Of a DNA stretch of 64,000 nucleotides, positions 1 through 10,457 are shown in pieces; positions within the stretch are counted from its first letter, which is position 1, and each line of letters opens with the position of its first letter. Source of the stretch: Flavobacteriaceae bacterium (GTDB taxonomy: Bacteria; Bacteroidota; Bacteroidia; Flavobacteriales; Flavobacteriaceae); the NCBI GenBank assembly GCA_002694465.1, contig NZMG01000003.1:201860-265859 (forward strand). Direction: 5' to 3'. Under the pieces are notes generated by a model. The model saw only the letters and a list, made by a program, of their open reading frames with translations. It did not search any database and had not been told where the DNA came from. The position numbers and the translations under genes are program-made.

Positions 1-877
1 GGTGATAATCGATTCCAGTATTATCATAGGTTTCGTTAAAGGCCAATGCCACTTTTTGAGCATTTTTCTCTCCTTTACACAACGCAAACACAGAGGGTCC
101 AGATCCCGAAATACCAGCTCCCAAAGCCCCGTGATCTAATGCTGCACGTTTTAATTCGTCAAAAAATGGTATTAATATTTTACGGGCAGGTTCTGCCACC
201 AAATCGATTAGTGAACGCCCTATAAGTTCATAATTGTTGGTATAGAGTCCACTTATTAATCCACCCACATTAGCCCACTGGGCAACCGCATCCCTTATTG
301 GGATTACTTCTGGGAGAATGTCCCGAGCATCCCTAGTTTTTATTTCAACCTGCGGATGAATCACTACTGCATATAAAGCTGCAGGGGTAGGTAAAGAAAC
401 CACTTCTAATGGGAGATAGCTTCTTATTAAAACAAAACCTCCAAATAATGCTGCACTCACGTTATCTGCTATTTGTGAACCACAAGCTGCTTCCTCTCCC
501 AACATGGCAAATTTAACCAAGTCCAGCGTAGAAAAAGTTCCTCCTAAAAAGTGATTTATGGCAAAAGCAGTTCCAGCACTACTAGCAGCACTACTCCCCA
601 ATCCACTACCTGGTTTGTATTTTTTATAAATTTCAATATCAATTCCAAAAGGAAAATCTGCCGCCTCCAACATCTTTTGAGCAACAACACCTGCGGCATT
701 TTTAGAAATTTCCATAGGAAGGGTAGCCCCCTCCACTTTTGATATGGTCACCTTTTTTGAATCGTTTATGGTAAAAAACATTTCGTCCCCCAACCCGTCC
801 AACGCAAAGCCCAAAGCATCAAAACCACAAGAAACATTGGCTACTGTAGCTGGTGAAAAAATGCGAAGTTGTTCCAT
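1..877 (-). CDS. thrB: Homoserine kinase (partial, C-terminus outside window)
   Basis: ThrB phosphorylates L-homoserine to O-phosphohomoserine with ATP, the step before threonine synthase. The reading frame starts at the ATG at 875-877 (MEQLRIFSPATVANVSCGFD) and stays open to base 1, so about 292 codons of a protein usually near 305 are visible. The N-terminus is typical of the GHMP kinase family, and the glycine/serine-rich ATP loop (PGSGLGSSAASSAGTAF) is intact at about residues 90-106. The start lies 3 bp after the thrA stop, so the two are translationally close and in one operon. The gene after it (thrC in many relatives) cannot be seen. Confidence 0.93.
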   Translation of the reverse strand, partial: MEQLRIFSPATVANVSCGFDALGFALDGLGDEMFFTINDSKKVTISKVEGATLPMEISKNAAGVVAQKMLEAADFPFGIDIEIYKKYKPGSGLGSSAASSAGTAFAINHFLGGTFSTLDLVKFAMLGEEAACGSQIADNVSAALFGGFVLIRSYLPLEVVSLPTPAALYAVVIHPQVEIKTRDARDILPEVIPIRDAVAQWANVGGLISGLYTNNYELIGRSLIDLVAEPARKILIPFFDELKRAALDHGALGAGISGSGPSVFALCKGEKNAQKVALAFNETYDNTGIDYH

Positions 878-880
878 AGT

Positions 881-3319
881 TTAATTTTTCCCTAAACGAA
901 TGATATCGCCAAACAAACCTGATGCCGTTACTTCAGCTCCAGCTCCAGCTCCTTTAATGATTAAAGGCTGAACTGCATATCGCTCTGTGTAAAATAACAC
1001 AATATTATCCTTTCCCTCCAAATGAAAAAAGGGATGTGCCTCTGGAATTTCCATTAAACTCACCTTAGCCTTACCCTGGTCGAATTCTGCGACATACTTG
1101 AGTCGGCATTTCTTTAGGGTAGCTTTTTTATACATGGCTTCAAAATGTTGCGCTTCCGTTTTAAGAGTCTCGAGAAATTCGGGAACCATTTTGGCTTTCA
1201 ACGATTTCTTAGGAAGGAAAGAAACATTTTCTACATCTTCCATATCTAAAGAGTAGCCACTTTCCCGAGCCAATATTAGAATCTTTCTAGCTACATCCAC
1301 TCCACTTAGGTCAATTCGAGGATCGGGTTCGGTGTACCCCTCTTTTTGGGCTTGTAACACCACATTATAAAAGGTATTGTCCTCATTAAAATTATTAAAA
1401 ACAAAGTTCAAACTTCCCGAAAGTACTGCTTGAATTTTGGTGACACTATCGCCAGAATTAATTAAATTATTCAAGGTATTGATAATAGGCAACCCAGCCC
1501 CAACATTGGTCTCAAAAAGAAAGGGAGCATTATATTTTCGAGAGTAATCCTTCAAATTTTGGTAAGAATCATATTGGGAAGAGCAGGCTATTTTATTACA
1601 CGCAATTACTGCAATACTTTCTTTAAGGTACTGTGCATAACTGTTGGCAATATTTGCATCAGCTGTTATATCTACAAAAACACTATTAAGAAGGTTCATT
1701 TTTTTAATTCTTTCGAACCAAGCTTCATGGGTTTTATCATCCCCTTGTTGGAGGGCTTCTTCCCAATTCTTAAGATTAATTCCCGATGATTTAAAGGCCA
1801 TTTTTCGAGAATTACTAATTCCCACCACATTCACCTTTAAAAATAAATGTTCGTATAAATGCTTTTGCTGCTTTTGGAGCTGTGACAACAATCGTGCTCC
1901 TACATTACCCACGCCAACTATGTATAAATTCAATATTTTTACTTGCTTTTCAAAAAACCGATAATGCAAGGTATTTAATGCTTTATGTACATCCTTTTCA
2001 TCTATTACCGTAGAGATATTTTTTTCCGAAGCACCTTGAGCTATAGCTCTTATATTCACATTATTCTTTCCTAAAGAGCTAAACATTTTACCACTAATTC
2101 CTTGGTGACTTTTCATTTTATCACCTACTAGTGCAATTATTGCCATTCCCTTTTCTACCGATACAGGATGGATTTTTCCCAATGAAATTTCATATGCAAA
2201 CGCTAGGTTAATAGCTTTTTCAGCAATTCTCGCCTCTTTTTCCTGTATTGCCACACATATGGAATGTTCAGACGATGCTTGGGTTATTAATATTACATTA
2301 ATAGCTTTTTCCGAAAGCGCTTCAAACATTCTTTTTGAAAACCCAGGGGTACCTAAAATGGCTGTTCCTTCTAATGTAAGCAGCGCTATATTGGGCAAAT
2401 GACTAATCCCTTTTACGGGGCCATTTTCTCTTTGAAGTGTTCTAGAGACTAGGGTGCCTTTTTCATGAGGAGCAAAGGTGTTTTTTATATGAATGGGTAT
2501 ACCATTTTCTAGGACAGGACGAATGGTTGGAGGGTATAGCACTTTAGCCCCAAAATGCGACAACTCCATTGCCTCCTCGTATGATATTTCTTCAATAGGA
2601 AAAGCTTGTTGCACTATTTTCGGATTGGCGGTGTACATACCGCTTACATCGGTCCAAATTTCCAAGACATCGGCTTTTATATTTCCTGCAAGAATAGCGG
2701 CGGTATAATCAGATCCTCCCCGCCCCAAGGTCGTTGTTTCTCCTTCTTTATTTCGCGCTACAAAACCTGGTAAAACTGTAATTTTATTAGGATTTTTCTG
2801 AAAATAGTCATGAATATTTTCCGCCGTTATTTCTGGATAGGGTTGAGCTTGGGTAAAATTAGAATTGGTAACAATCAAGTCTCTACTATCCTTTAGGACC
2901 ACACTGTTTACTTGATTTTTTAGGGCTTCCGAAATTATGAACGAAGATAATAACTCCCCAAAGCTCAAGACCTTGTCTTTGGTTTTATTGGAAAATTCGT
3001 TGATAAGGTACACGCCTTGAAGAATCTTTTCCAAATCCTTTAATAGAGCCTCTAAAGGGGCCATGGCTTTTTTTGAAACTCCTAAAGTTCTTGCTGTATC
3101 AATATGTCTGGAAGTGATTGTTTTAAATAATGTTAAATACGATTGATCCTTCGTGTTGGCAAGTTCCCCAGTCTTTTGAAGCATATCTGTAACTCCTCCT
3201 AAAGCTGAAACCACCACTACTAGAGTATCCTTTTGAACTTCCAAGGTTAGGATTTCTATAACTTTTTGAATATTATCGGCATTGGCAACAGAAGTGCCCC
3301 CAAACTTCAATACTTTCAC
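881..3319 (-). CDS. thrA: Bifunctional aspartokinase I / homoserine dehydrogenase I
   Basis: This protein catalyses the first and third steps of the aspartate pathway: phosphorylation of aspartate and reduction of aspartate semialdehyde to homoserine. At 812 aa it has the length of E. coli ThrA. The kinase domain opens with KFGGTS (residues 5-10) and fills about 1-290. Paired ACT domains follow (about 310-460), the usual site of allosteric feedback. The dehydrogenase begins near residue 465 with the NAD(P)-binding GVGNVGARLL. It lies 19 bp downstream of ilvA and directly upstream of thrB, inside one minus-strand operon. Which amino acid inhibits it cannot be read from the sequence; threonine is usual for the fused form. 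Confidence 0.97.
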   Translation of the reverse strand: MKVLKFGGTSVANADNIQKVIEILTLEVQKDTLVVVVSALGGVTDMLQKTGELANTKDQSYLTLFKTITSRHIDTARTLGVSKKAMAPLEALLKDLEKILQGVYLINEFSNKTKDKVLSFGELLSSFIISEALKNQVNSVVLKDSRDLIVTNSNFTQAQPYPEITAENIHDYFQKNPNKITVLPGFVARNKEGETTTLGRGGSDYTAAILAGNIKADVLEIWTDVSGMYTANPKIVQQAFPIEEISYEEAMELSHFGAKVLYPPTIRPVLENGIPIHIKNTFAPHEKGTLVSRTLQRENGPVKGISHLPNIALLTLEGTAILGTPGFSKRMFEALSEKAINVILITQASSEHSICVAIQEKEARIAEKAINLAFAYEISLGKIHPVSVEKGMAIIALVGDKMKSHQGISGKMFSSLGKNNVNIRAIAQGASEKNISTVIDEKDVHKALNTLHYRFFEKQVKILNLYIVGVGNVGARLLSQLQKQQKHLYEHLFLKVNVVGISNSRKMAFKSSGINLKNWEEALQQGDDKTHEAWFERIKKMNLLNSVFVDITADANIANSYAQYLKESIAVIACNKIACSSQYDSYQNLKDYSRKYNAPFLFETNVGAGLPIINTLNNLINSGDSVTKIQAVLSGSLNFVFNNFNEDNTFYNVVLQAQKEGYTEPDPRIDLSGVDVARKILILARESGYSLDMEDVENVSFLPKKSLKAKMVPEFLETLKTEAQHFEAMYKKATLKKCRLKYVAEFDQGKAKVSLMEIPEAHPFFHLEGKDNIVLFYTERYAVQPLIIKGAGAGAEVTASGLFGDIIRLGKN

Positions 3320-3338
3320 TGGTTTTGTTTTAATTGAT

Positions 3339-4601
3339 TTACACTAAAAATTGGAATAGTTCGGGCTTGTTATTTAAATAATCTCCATAAAATTGGAAAC
3401 GCTTCATTTTTTCGATTAAAGGTGGCAAATCTTGGGGAGTTTTTAACTCCAACCCTACCACAGCACTTCCATTTTCACGATTGGTTTTCTTGGTGTATTC
3501 AAAATGAGTGATATCATCATTTGGCCCTAAAACCTCTTCCAAAAATTGACGTAAAGCCCCGGCGCGTTGTGGAAAGGTTACAATAAAATAATGCTTTAGA
3601 TTGGAAAACAATAATGCCCGTTCCTTTATTTCGGCGGTTCGAGTGATATCATTATTACTCCCACTCACTACACAAGCCACATGCTTTCCTTTAATTTCTT
3701 CAGCAAAATAATCCAATGCCGAAATACTCAATGCTCCAGCAGGTTCTACAATAATGGCATCTTTGTTGTAAAGGTCTAAGATGGTCTGACATACCTTCCC
3801 CTCTGGCACGGTAATGACCAAATCAAGGTGTTCCTTACAAATTTCAAAGGTGAGGTCTCCCACTCTTTTTACGGCCGCTCCATCCACAAATTTTTCGATG
3901 TGAGAAAGGGTAACGACTCGACCCTCTTCTATGGATGTTTTCATGGCAGGGGCACCTTCGGGCTCTACCCCAATAATTTTTGTTTTGGGAGACAATTTTT
4001 TGAATACACTGCTCAATCCCGCTGCTAACCCCCCTCCACCAATAGGTATGAAAATATAGTCTAGGGAGACATTTGTTTGATTTAAAATTTCCAACCCCAC
4101 TGTAGCCTGACCTTCCATTACTTTTTTATCGTCAAATGGATGGATAAATGCTTTTTTTTCAACCCTGCTTTCAGAAAGTGCCAATGAGTAAGAATCGTCA
4201 AATGTGTCTCCTTGTAATTTAACCTCTACATAGGCTTCCCCAAACATTTTTACTTGCTCTACTTTTTGAAAAGGGGTCGTGGTTGGCATATAAATAACCC
4301 CATGAATCTTCAACAATTTACACGATAATGCCACCCCTTGCGCGTGGTTCCCTGCACTTGCACAAACAATCCCTTTATCACTTTGTAAATTAGAAAGGGA
4401 GGCCATTTTATGATATGCCCCCCTAATTTTATAAGACCTAACCGTTTGAAGATCTTCCCTTTTAAGATAAATATGAGCCTGAAAAAGATTTGAAAAGCGA
4501 TTGCTCTTGTGAAACGGTGTTTTTTGCACCACCTCATTCAGCATTTCTGCCGCTTTCCTAACATTTTCCAATGTTGGCATATATATAATTTGTGTGCTCA
4601 T
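3339..4601 (-). CDS. ilvA: Biosynthetic threonine dehydratase (threonine ammonia-lyase)
   Basis: IlvA deaminates threonine to 2-oxobutanoate, the entry point of isoleucine synthesis. It is a fold-type II PLP enzyme: the Schiff-base lysine is K58 in the SYKIRGAYHKM motif, and the phosphate-binding GGGGL loop lies near residue 190. The C-terminal ~80 residues form a single ACT-like regulatory domain, giving the short form (420 aa) rather than the ~514-aa enterobacterial form with two ACT-like modules. The start codon abuts the ilvC stop (4602), so translation is probably coupled. Its place between ilvC and thrA joins the threonine and isoleucine branches. Confidence 0.95.
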   Translation of the reverse strand: MSTQIIYMPTLENVRKAAEMLNEVVQKTPFHKSNRFSNLFQAHIYLKREDLQTVRSYKIRGAYHKMASLSNLQSDKGIVCASAGNHAQGVALSCKLLKIHGVIYMPTTTPFQKVEQVKMFGEAYVEVKLQGDTFDDSYSLALSESRVEKKAFIHPFDDKKVMEGQATVGLEILNQTNVSLDYIFIPIGGGGLAAGLSSVFKKLSPKTKIIGVEPEGAPAMKTSIEEGRVVTLSHIEKFVDGAAVKRVGDLTFEICKEHLDLVITVPEGKVCQTILDLYNKDAIIVEPAGALSISALDYFAEEIKGKHVACVVSGSNNDITRTAEIKERALLFSNLKHYFIVTFPQRAGALRQFLEEVLGPNDDITHFEYTKKTNRENGSAVVGLELKTPQDLPPLIEKMKRFQFYGDYLNNKPELFQFLV

Positions 4602-6095
4602 CTATGTTTTAGCAAGTTCTTTTTTTACCGTATGTAGTACCTTCATTTCGGTCATGGCTCCACGAAGTATCTTACCAATTTTTTCGATAGGATGATTTGC
4701 CACTGCGTCATTCACTTTTATTAATTCTACGTTGTCAACCCCCTTGTTTGGGAACCCTCTTCCAATGTCGGTAGGTTGAACTGTATTCATAAAGTCACTG
4801 AGCATTGGTTTTGCGGCATGATCAAAGAGATAACAACCATATTCCGCTGTATCCGAAATAATTCGATTCATCTCAAATAGTTTTTTACGAGCGATAGTAT
4901 TCGCTATTAAAGGCAATTCATGTAGGGATTCATAATAGGCCGAATCTTCAACAATACCGGATGCCACCATGGTTTCAAAGGCTAATTCAACACCCGCTTT
5001 AGTAAAGGCCACCATTAACACTCCGTGATCAAAGTATTCCTGCTCTGGAATATGTTCTGGGGTTGGTTCGGTTGTCTCAAATGCAGTTTTCCCAGTTTCG
5101 GCTCTCCAGCGAAGCAAATTGGCATCATCATTGGCCCAGTCTTGCATCATTCCTGAAGAAAAATCTCCACTCATAATATCGTCCATATGCTTTTCGAACA
5201 ACGGTTTCATTATTTCTTTTAATGTAATAGAAAGCTCGTAGGCTCTAAGCTTTGCTGGGTTGGAAAGTCGGTTCATCATATTTGAAATTCCCCCATGCTT
5301 TAGGGCTTCGGTTAAGGTTTCCCATCCAAATTGAATTAATTTTGACGCATAACTTGGTTCCACTCCTTGCTCAACCATCTTGTTAAAACACAAAATTGAG
5401 CCTGTTTGTAATACTCCACACAAGATGGTTTGCTCCCCCAAAAGCTCGCTCTTAACTTCGGCAACAAAAGAAGATTCTAATACGCCAGCACGATGTCCTC
5501 CAGTGGCAAAAGTGTATGCTTTGGCAACTTCCAAACCAATTCCTTGAGGGTCATTTTGCGGATGCACTGCAATAAGGGTAGGCACTCCAAACCCCCTTTT
5601 ATATTCTTCCCGTACCTCAGAGCCGGGACATTTGGGAGCCACCATAATAACAGTTAGATCCTTTCGTATTTCCATTCCTTCTTCCACAATATTGAAGCCG
5701 TGTGAATACGAAAGTACAGCTCCTCTTTTCATTAAAGGAACCACTTTGTTGATTACATGAGTATGTTGCTTATCTGGAGTTAGGTTACAGACCAAATCTG
5801 CGGTTGGTATGAGTTCCTCAAATGTTCCCACGACAAAACCATTTTGGGTAGCCTTTTGGTAAGATTCTCTCTGCTGCTCGATCGCCTCTTGCCGTAAGGC
5901 ATAATATACATCTAAGCCTGAATCACGCATATTTAATCCTTGATTCAACCCTTGTGCGCCACAGCCTAAAATGACGACTCTTTTTTGGTCTAAAGCTTTA
6001 ATTCCTTCTGCAAATTCGGAAGCATCCATAAACCGGCACTTACCTAGTTGTTTTAATTTTTCTCGTAATGATAGGGTATTAAAATAATTTTCCAT
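4602..6095 (-). CDS. ilvC: Ketol-acid reductoisomerase (class II)
   Basis: IlvC converts acetolactate or acetohydroxybutyrate to the dihydroxy acid using NADPH and Mg2+. I place the start at the ATG at 6093-6095 ([14 protein letters not shown]), which matches the family N-terminus; an upstream in-frame ATG at 6119 would overlap ilvN and add eight unlikely residues. The resulting 497 aa is the long class II (E. coli-like) form, with a duplicated C-terminal knotted domain. The Rossmann motif [14 protein letters not shown] is near residue 41. There is a 10-bp gap to ilvN upstream, and ilvA follows with no gap. Confidence 0.96.
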   Translation of the reverse strand: MENYFNTLSLREKLKQLGKCRFMDASEFAEGIKALDQKRVVILGCGAQGLNQGLNMRDSGLDVYYALRQEAIEQQRESYQKATQNGFVVGTFEELIPTADLVCNLTPDKQHTHVINKVVPLMKRGAVLSYSHGFNIVEEGMEIRKDLTVIMVAPKCPGSEVREEYKRGFGVPTLIAVHPQNDPQGIGLEVAKAYTFATGGHRAGVLESSFVAEVKSELLGEQTILCGVLQTGSILCFNKMVEQGVEPSYASKLIQFGWETLTEALKHGGISNMMNRLSNPAKLRAYELSITLKEIMKPLFEKHMDDIMSGDFSSGMMQDWANDDANLLRWRAETGKTAFETTEPTPEHIPEQEYFDHGVLMVAFTKAGVELAFETMVASGIVEDSAYYESLHELPLIANTIARKKLFEMNRIISDTAEYGCYLFDHAAKPMLSDFMNTVQPTDIGRGFPNKGVDNVELIKVNDAVANHPIEKIGKILRGAMTEMKVLHTVKKELAKT

Positions 6096-6105
6096 GGTTT
6101 TAATT

Positions 6106-6639
6106 TTATGCGCTGGCAAAAGCTTCCAGCAATTGTGTAATTTTCATTTCATCTTTAGTAACTGCAATTCTTCCCGAACGAACAAATTGCATGATTCCGA
6201 AGGGTTTAAGTTCTCGATATAACAGTTCAACTTCGCTTTTTCGTCCCGATTTTTCAAGGACAAAAAACTCTCGATTCACCGTCACAATTCGGGCATTACT
6301 TTCTTTAATAATATTTTGAATGGTACGTTCTTCAAAAAGCAAATCGCTCTTAATTTTAAATAGACAGGATTCTTGGTAAATAGTTTCTTCATCTGTATGA
6401 TAGTAGGCCTTAATGACTTCAACCTGCTTCTCTATTTGCCCAATAATCTTTCTCATTTGCTCTTCGGAAATGGTCACCACAATGGTCCAACGAGAGACAT
6501 GATCAATTTCGGAAACCGAGGAGTTTATACTTTCAATATTTATTTTTCTACGCTGAAAAATAGCTGAAATGCGATTGAGCAGTCCAACATTATTTTCTGT
6601 GTAAATAGAAACTGTAAATAGTTTTTGTTCTGTATCCAT
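6106..6639 (-). CDS. ilvN: Acetolactate synthase small (regulatory) subunit
   Basis: This is the regulatory subunit of acetohydroxyacid synthase, usually conferring valine feedback on IlvB. The chosen start is the ATG at 6637-6639 ([17 protein letters not shown]), giving 177 aa, 2 bp after the ilvB stop. A longer frame to 6717 would run into ilvB and has no family support. An ACT domain occupies about residues 5-80 ([20 protein letters not shown]), followed by the AHAS small-subunit C-terminal domain. At 177 aa it is of the longer IlvH type rather than the ~96-aa IlvN of E. coli. Confidence 0.93.
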   Translation of the reverse strand: MDTEQKLFTVSIYTENNVGLLNRISAIFQRRKINIESINSSVSEIDHVSRWTIVVTISEEQMRKIIGQIEKQVEVIKAYYHTDEETIYQESCLFKIKSDLLFEERTIQNIIKESNARIVTVNREFFVLEKSGRKSEVELLYRELKPFGIMQFVRSGRIAVTKDEMKITQLLEAFASA

Positions 6640-6641
6640 AA

Positions 6642-8378
6642 TTAGCTTAGTCTTATTTCTGATACCGACGCTCCCGTTGGAATCATGGGAAATACATTGG
6701 CTTCCTTTTCTACACAAACTTCTAAGAAATAAGGACCGTCATGGGCCATCATTTCTCTTACTGAAGAAGCCAAATCTTCTCGTTTATTTACTTGTTTTGC
6801 CTTAATAGAATAACCTTCCGCAATTTGTACGAAATTAGGATTGGTCATTTCTGTTGAAGCATATCGCTTATCGAAAAACAATTGCTGCCATTGGCGAACC
6901 ATTCCAAGAAAATTATTATTGAGCACCACAATTTTTACGGGTACCTGAGTTTGAAAAATGGTTCCCAATTCCTGAATGGTCATTTGGTATCCTCCGTCGC
7001 CTATAACAGCAACAACTTCCCTATTGGGGGCCGCCATCTTTGCTCCAATCGCTGCGGGAAGGGCAAAACCCATAGTGCCTAAGCCACCCGAAGTTATATT
7101 ACTTTTAGATTTATTGAAATTAGCATACCGACAGGCAATCATTTGGTGTTGTCCAACATCCGAAACAATGGCAGCGTTTCCTTTGCTTTGCACATTTATT
7201 TCTTTTAGGACCTCTCCCATGGTTAACCCGTCTTTGGTGGGATACAAGTCATTTTTAATGATGGCATCATATTCAATTTGATATAAATCCTTAAATTGCT
7301 GATGCCATTTGGGGTGGGAATTGCTATTTAGTAATACTAATAATTTTGAAAGGGTTTCTTTCGCATCCCCTAGGACCGCTACATCGGCTTTTACATTTTT
7401 ATTAACTTCGGCAGGGTCTATTTCAAAATGAATAATTTTTGCCTGCTTAGCATAGGTGGCTAAGTTGCCAGTAACACGATCATCGAAACGCATACCAATG
7501 GCTATTAGCACATCGCATTCATTAGTTAATTTATTAGGGGCATAATTTCCATGCATCCCTACCATTCCAACGTTTAAGGGATGTGAAGAGGGAATGGCTG
7601 AAGCCCCTAAAATGGTCCATGCCGAAGGTATCCCCGCTTTTTCAATAACCGCCGTAAACTCTTCTTCTGCTTGGCCAAGAATAACTCCCTGTCCCCAAAC
7701 AATAAGCGGTTTTTGTGCTTTATTGATAATTTTGGCGGCTTTTTCTATGGATGAATTATCGGATTTAGGAGTAGGTGTATAGCTTCGTATCCCCAAGCAT
7801 TTTTTATATTCAAAATCGAACTCTTCAAATTGGGCATCTTTGGTAATATCGATTAATACTGGTCCAGGCCTTCCACTCTTGGCAATGTAAAAGGCTTTTG
7901 CCATAACCTCAGGAATTTCAGAAGCTTTGGTAATTTGATGGTTCCATTTTGTTACTGGAGTAGAAATTCCAACAATATCGGTTTCTTGAAAGGCATCACT
8001 TCCCAGTAAATGGGATCCTACCTGTCCAGTTATACACACCAAGGGGGTAGAATCTATTTGTGCGTCGGCAATTCCGGTTATTAAATTGGTAGCTCCTGGT
8101 CCAGAGGTAACAATAGCCACACCTACCTTTCCAGAAATTCTAGCATAGCCTTGTGCGGCATGTGTAGCCCCTTGCTCATGTCTCACCAAAACATGATGAA
8201 TTTGCTTTTGATATTTGTACAATTCATCATATACTGGCATAATAGCCCCTCCAGGGTAGCCGTATAAAACATCCACCCCTTCAGCTAGAAGACAGCGTAC
8301 CACAGCTTCACTACCGGAAATACGTTCGGGTTTTGAAACTATTTCTTGATGATTTTTTTGAATTACTTGTGATTCCAT
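6642..8378 (-). CDS. ilvB: Acetolactate synthase large (catalytic) subunit
   Basis: A ThDP-dependent enzyme that condenses pyruvate with pyruvate or 2-oxobutanoate, giving the precursors of valine/leucine and isoleucine. It is 578 aa. The catalytic glutamate is E68 in RHEQGATHAAQGYAR, and the ThDP/Mg2+-binding motif GDGGYQMTIQEL followed by VVLNNNFLGMVRQW is near residue 455. The three-domain Pyr / FAD-related / PP architecture is complete. The start is 54 bp from the ilvD stop, a space in which I see no terminator. It forms a heteromer with IlvN encoded immediately downstream. Confidence 0.96.
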   Translation of the reverse strand: MESQVIQKNHQEIVSKPERISGSEAVVRCLLAEGVDVLYGYPGGAIMPVYDELYKYQKQIHHVLVRHEQGATHAAQGYARISGKVGVAIVTSGPGATNLITGIADAQIDSTPLVCITGQVGSHLLGSDAFQETDIVGISTPVTKWNHQITKASEIPEVMAKAFYIAKSGRPGPVLIDITKDAQFEEFDFEYKKCLGIRSYTPTPKSDNSSIEKAAKIINKAQKPLIVWGQGVILGQAEEEFTAVIEKAGIPSAWTILGASAIPSSHPLNVGMVGMHGNYAPNKLTNECDVLIAIGMRFDDRVTGNLATYAKQAKIIHFEIDPAEVNKNVKADVAVLGDAKETLSKLLVLLNSNSHPKWHQQFKDLYQIEYDAIIKNDLYPTKDGLTMGEVLKEINVQSKGNAAIVSDVGQHQMIACRYANFNKSKSNITSGGLGTMGFALPAAIGAKMAAPNREVVAVIGDGGYQMTIQELGTIFQTQVPVKIVVLNNNFLGMVRQWQQLFFDKRYASTEMTNPNFVQIAEGYSIKAKQVNKREDLASSVREMMAHDGPYFLEVCVEKEANVFPMIPTGASVSEIRLS

Positions 8379-8432
8379 AATTTTATTCTCTCCTCACCCT
8401 TTTAAAACAGAAAAGGCAAGAACGTTTTTATA

Positions 8433-10112
8433 TTAAAATTCATCCGTAACACAACCTTTTGAGGCAGATGAAACGGTTTTGGCATATTTGTAAAGGACTC
8501 CCCTACCAAACTTTAAGTTAGGAGCTGTCCATTGTTTTCTTCTTTCGACCAATTCTTCATCGGAAACTTCAAGGGTTATAGACTTATTTTCAGCATTTAT
8601 AGTAATTGTATCCCCATCCTTTACTAAGGCAATAGTCCCTCCTTCTTGAGCTTCGGGAGTAATATGCCCTACCACAAATCCGTGAGTTCCTCCCGAAAAG
8701 CGTCCATCCGTAATAAGAGCTACGTCTTTTCCTAATCCCGCACCTATTATAGCAGCCGTGGGTTTAAGCATTTCTGGCATTCCTGGACCTCCTTTAGGAC
8801 CTTCGTATCGAATAACAACCACATCGCCTTTCTCTACTTTTCCATCACGAATACCATCGTTAGCCTCATATTCACCATTAAAAACTTTTGCTTTTCCGCG
8901 GAAGAGAAGGCCTTCCTTTCCTGTAATTTTTGCCACACTACCTTCGGTAGCCAAATTCCCATAAAGCATTTGTAAGTGACCGGTTACTTTTATTGGGTTT
9001 TCAATGGGTTTGATAACGTCCTGATTATTGGGAAGATCCTTAGCATCCAATAAATTTTCGGCCAGTGTTTTTCCAGTAACTGTTAAACAGTCTCCGTTTA
9101 GCAATTCTTTTTTCAGCAAATATTTAAGTACAGATGGAATCCCTCCAATGGCGTGTATATCTTCCATGAGATATTTTCCGCTTGGTTTTAAATCGGCTAA
9201 AAAGGGAGTAGTATCGCTTATTTTTTGAAAGTCTTGTAAGTCAAAATCAATATTTGCGGCTCGCGCGATGGCCAAAAAATGCAATACTGCATTGGTCGAA
9301 CCACCTAAAATGGTAACCAACCTAATGGCGTTTTCTAGTGATTTTTTTGTAATTATATCGCTTGGCTTAATATCCTTTTCCAATAACAATTTAATCGCTT
9401 TACCTGCTGTAATTGCTTCCTTTTTCTTTTCAATTCCCGTGGCAGGGTTAGAGGAATTATACGGAAGTGCCATTCCTAAAGCTTCAATGGCAGATGCCAT
9501 GGTATTTGCGGTATACATACCTCCGCAAGCTCCTGCTCCAGGACAAGCTTTTTCTACCACTTGTTGGAATTCTGTTTCGGTTATGGTGCCTGCCACCTTA
9601 CTTCCCCAAGCCTCAAATGCAGAAACTACATCTAGTTTTTTACCATTATGACACCCAGAATCTATGGTTCCACCATACACCAAAATGGATGGGCGATTTA
9701 AACGAATCATGGCCATTAAAGCCCCTGGCATATTTTTATCACAGCCAACAACTGTTATTAATCCGTCGTAACTCATGGCTTGAACCACCGTTTCCATAGA
9801 ATCGGCGATAATATCACGAGAAGGTAAGGAATAGCGCATTCCTGGAGTTCCCATAGAGATACCATCACTTACTCCTATGGTATTAAAAATGAGCCCCACA
9901 ACCTCTTCCTCTAAGGTCCCTTGTTTGGCAAGTTTAGCCAAATCGTTTAAGTGCATATTACACGGGTTTCCCTCATATCCAGTACTCGCAATGCCCACTA
10001 AAGGCTTATAAAAATCTTTGGTTGTTAAGCCAATTGCGTGTAGCATGGCTTGAGCCGCAGGTTGGGTTGGATCTTGGGTTACTACTTTACTATATTTATT
10101 TAATGCATTCAT
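8433..10112 (-). CDS. ilvD: Dihydroxy-acid dehydratase
   Basis: IlvD dehydrates the dihydroxy acids from IlvC to the 2-oxo acids of valine and isoleucine. It is 559 aa, usual for the IlvD/Edd family. Cysteines expected to bind the Fe-S cluster are present in [11 protein letters not shown] and in [16 protein letters not shown], with Mg2+-site residues between them ([10 protein letters not shown]). It is the first structural gene of the supra-operon. About 180 bp separate its start from an intrinsic attenuator at 10290-10321, which is itself preceded by an Ile/Thr-rich leader peptide, so expression is likely set by charged tRNA-Ile and tRNA-Thr. Confidence 0.96.
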   Translation of the reverse strand: MNALNKYSKVVTQDPTQPAAQAMLHAIGLTTKDFYKPLVGIASTGYEGNPCNMHLNDLAKLAKQGTLEEEVVGLIFNTIGVSDGISMGTPGMRYSLPSRDIIADSMETVVQAMSYDGLITVVGCDKNMPGALMAMIRLNRPSILVYGGTIDSGCHNGKKLDVVSAFEAWGSKVAGTITETEFQQVVEKACPGAGACGGMYTANTMASAIEALGMALPYNSSNPATGIEKKKEAITAGKAIKLLLEKDIKPSDIITKKSLENAIRLVTILGGSTNAVLHFLAIARAANIDFDLQDFQKISDTTPFLADLKPSGKYLMEDIHAIGGIPSVLKYLLKKELLNGDCLTVTGKTLAENLLDAKDLPNNQDVIKPIENPIKVTGHLQMLYGNLATEGSVAKITGKEGLLFRGKAKVFNGEYEANDGIRDGKVEKGDVVVIRYEGPKGGPGMPEMLKPTAAIIGAGLGKDVALITDGRFSGGTHGFVVGHITPEAQEGGTIALVKDGDTITINAENKSITLEVSDEELVERRKQWTAPNLKFGRGVLYKYAKTVSSASKGCVTDEF

Positions 10113-10289
10113 TGTTTATTAAGGCCTGTCTTTATTTATGTTTCGAAGGTATAGAATTGAAATACCTTCCCTCCTTGTATTTTGTTTTATTGCATAAATC
10201 CAATTAGGCATATTTAGATGTATCTCATTGCATTTCAGCATTTTAGAATTATTTTTTTACGATATCCACTGATTCGGTTTTATGTAATA

Positions 10290-10321
10290 AAAAAGCCTTC
10301 CCAAATCTGGGAAGGCTTTTT
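10290..10321 (-). terminator. Attenuator hairpin of the ilv-thr operon
   Basis: A perfect 13-bp stem (10290-10302 with 10309-10321) with a 6-nt loop carries A/U tracts on both flanks. It lies between two divergent genes, where an ordinary 3'-end terminator has no gene to serve. Read on the minus strand, it follows the leader peptide by 31 nt and precedes ilvD. Its ascending arm CCTTCCC (10315 to 10309) can instead pair with GGGTAGG (10352 to 10346), which sits immediately after the leader stop codon. That is the mutually exclusive antiterminator arrangement expected for ribosome-controlled attenuation. Confidence 0.85.
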
Positions 10322-10352
10322 ACACATTGCAAAAATGAAATAATACCTACCC

Positions 10353-10409
10353 TTATCGCCTTGGAATGGCAATAATGGTAATAATGATATTGGTAATTGT
10401 ATTTTGCAT
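10353..10409 (-). CDS. Ile/Thr-rich leader peptide of the ilv-thr operon
   Basis: An 18-codon ORF, ATG at 10407-10409 and TAA at 10353-10355, encodes MQNTITNIIITIIAIPRR: seven Ile and three Thr codons, with no Leu or Val. It is too short for routine gene calls. The attenuator hairpin follows on the same strand. A ribosome stalled at the Ile codons would leave the GGGTAGG just after the stop free to form the antiterminator; a ribosome reaching the stop would cover it and allow termination. The codon content matches the operon's end products threonine and isoleucine. Function is inferred from composition and position, by analogy with thrL-type leaders. Confidence 0.8.
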   Translation of the reverse strand: MQNTITNIIITIIAIPRR

Positions 10410-10457
10410 TGTGTTTAACAAATGTTGGAATTAATTTTATAAAATCCAATTAGATAT

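Noticed and set aside
10249..10449. 66-codon minus-strand ORF between ilvD and metK
   Set aside because: It runs through the attenuator stem and lies out of frame with the much more meaningful 18-codon Ile/Thr leader; the repeated Tyr/His codons are the leader's Ile codons read in another frame.
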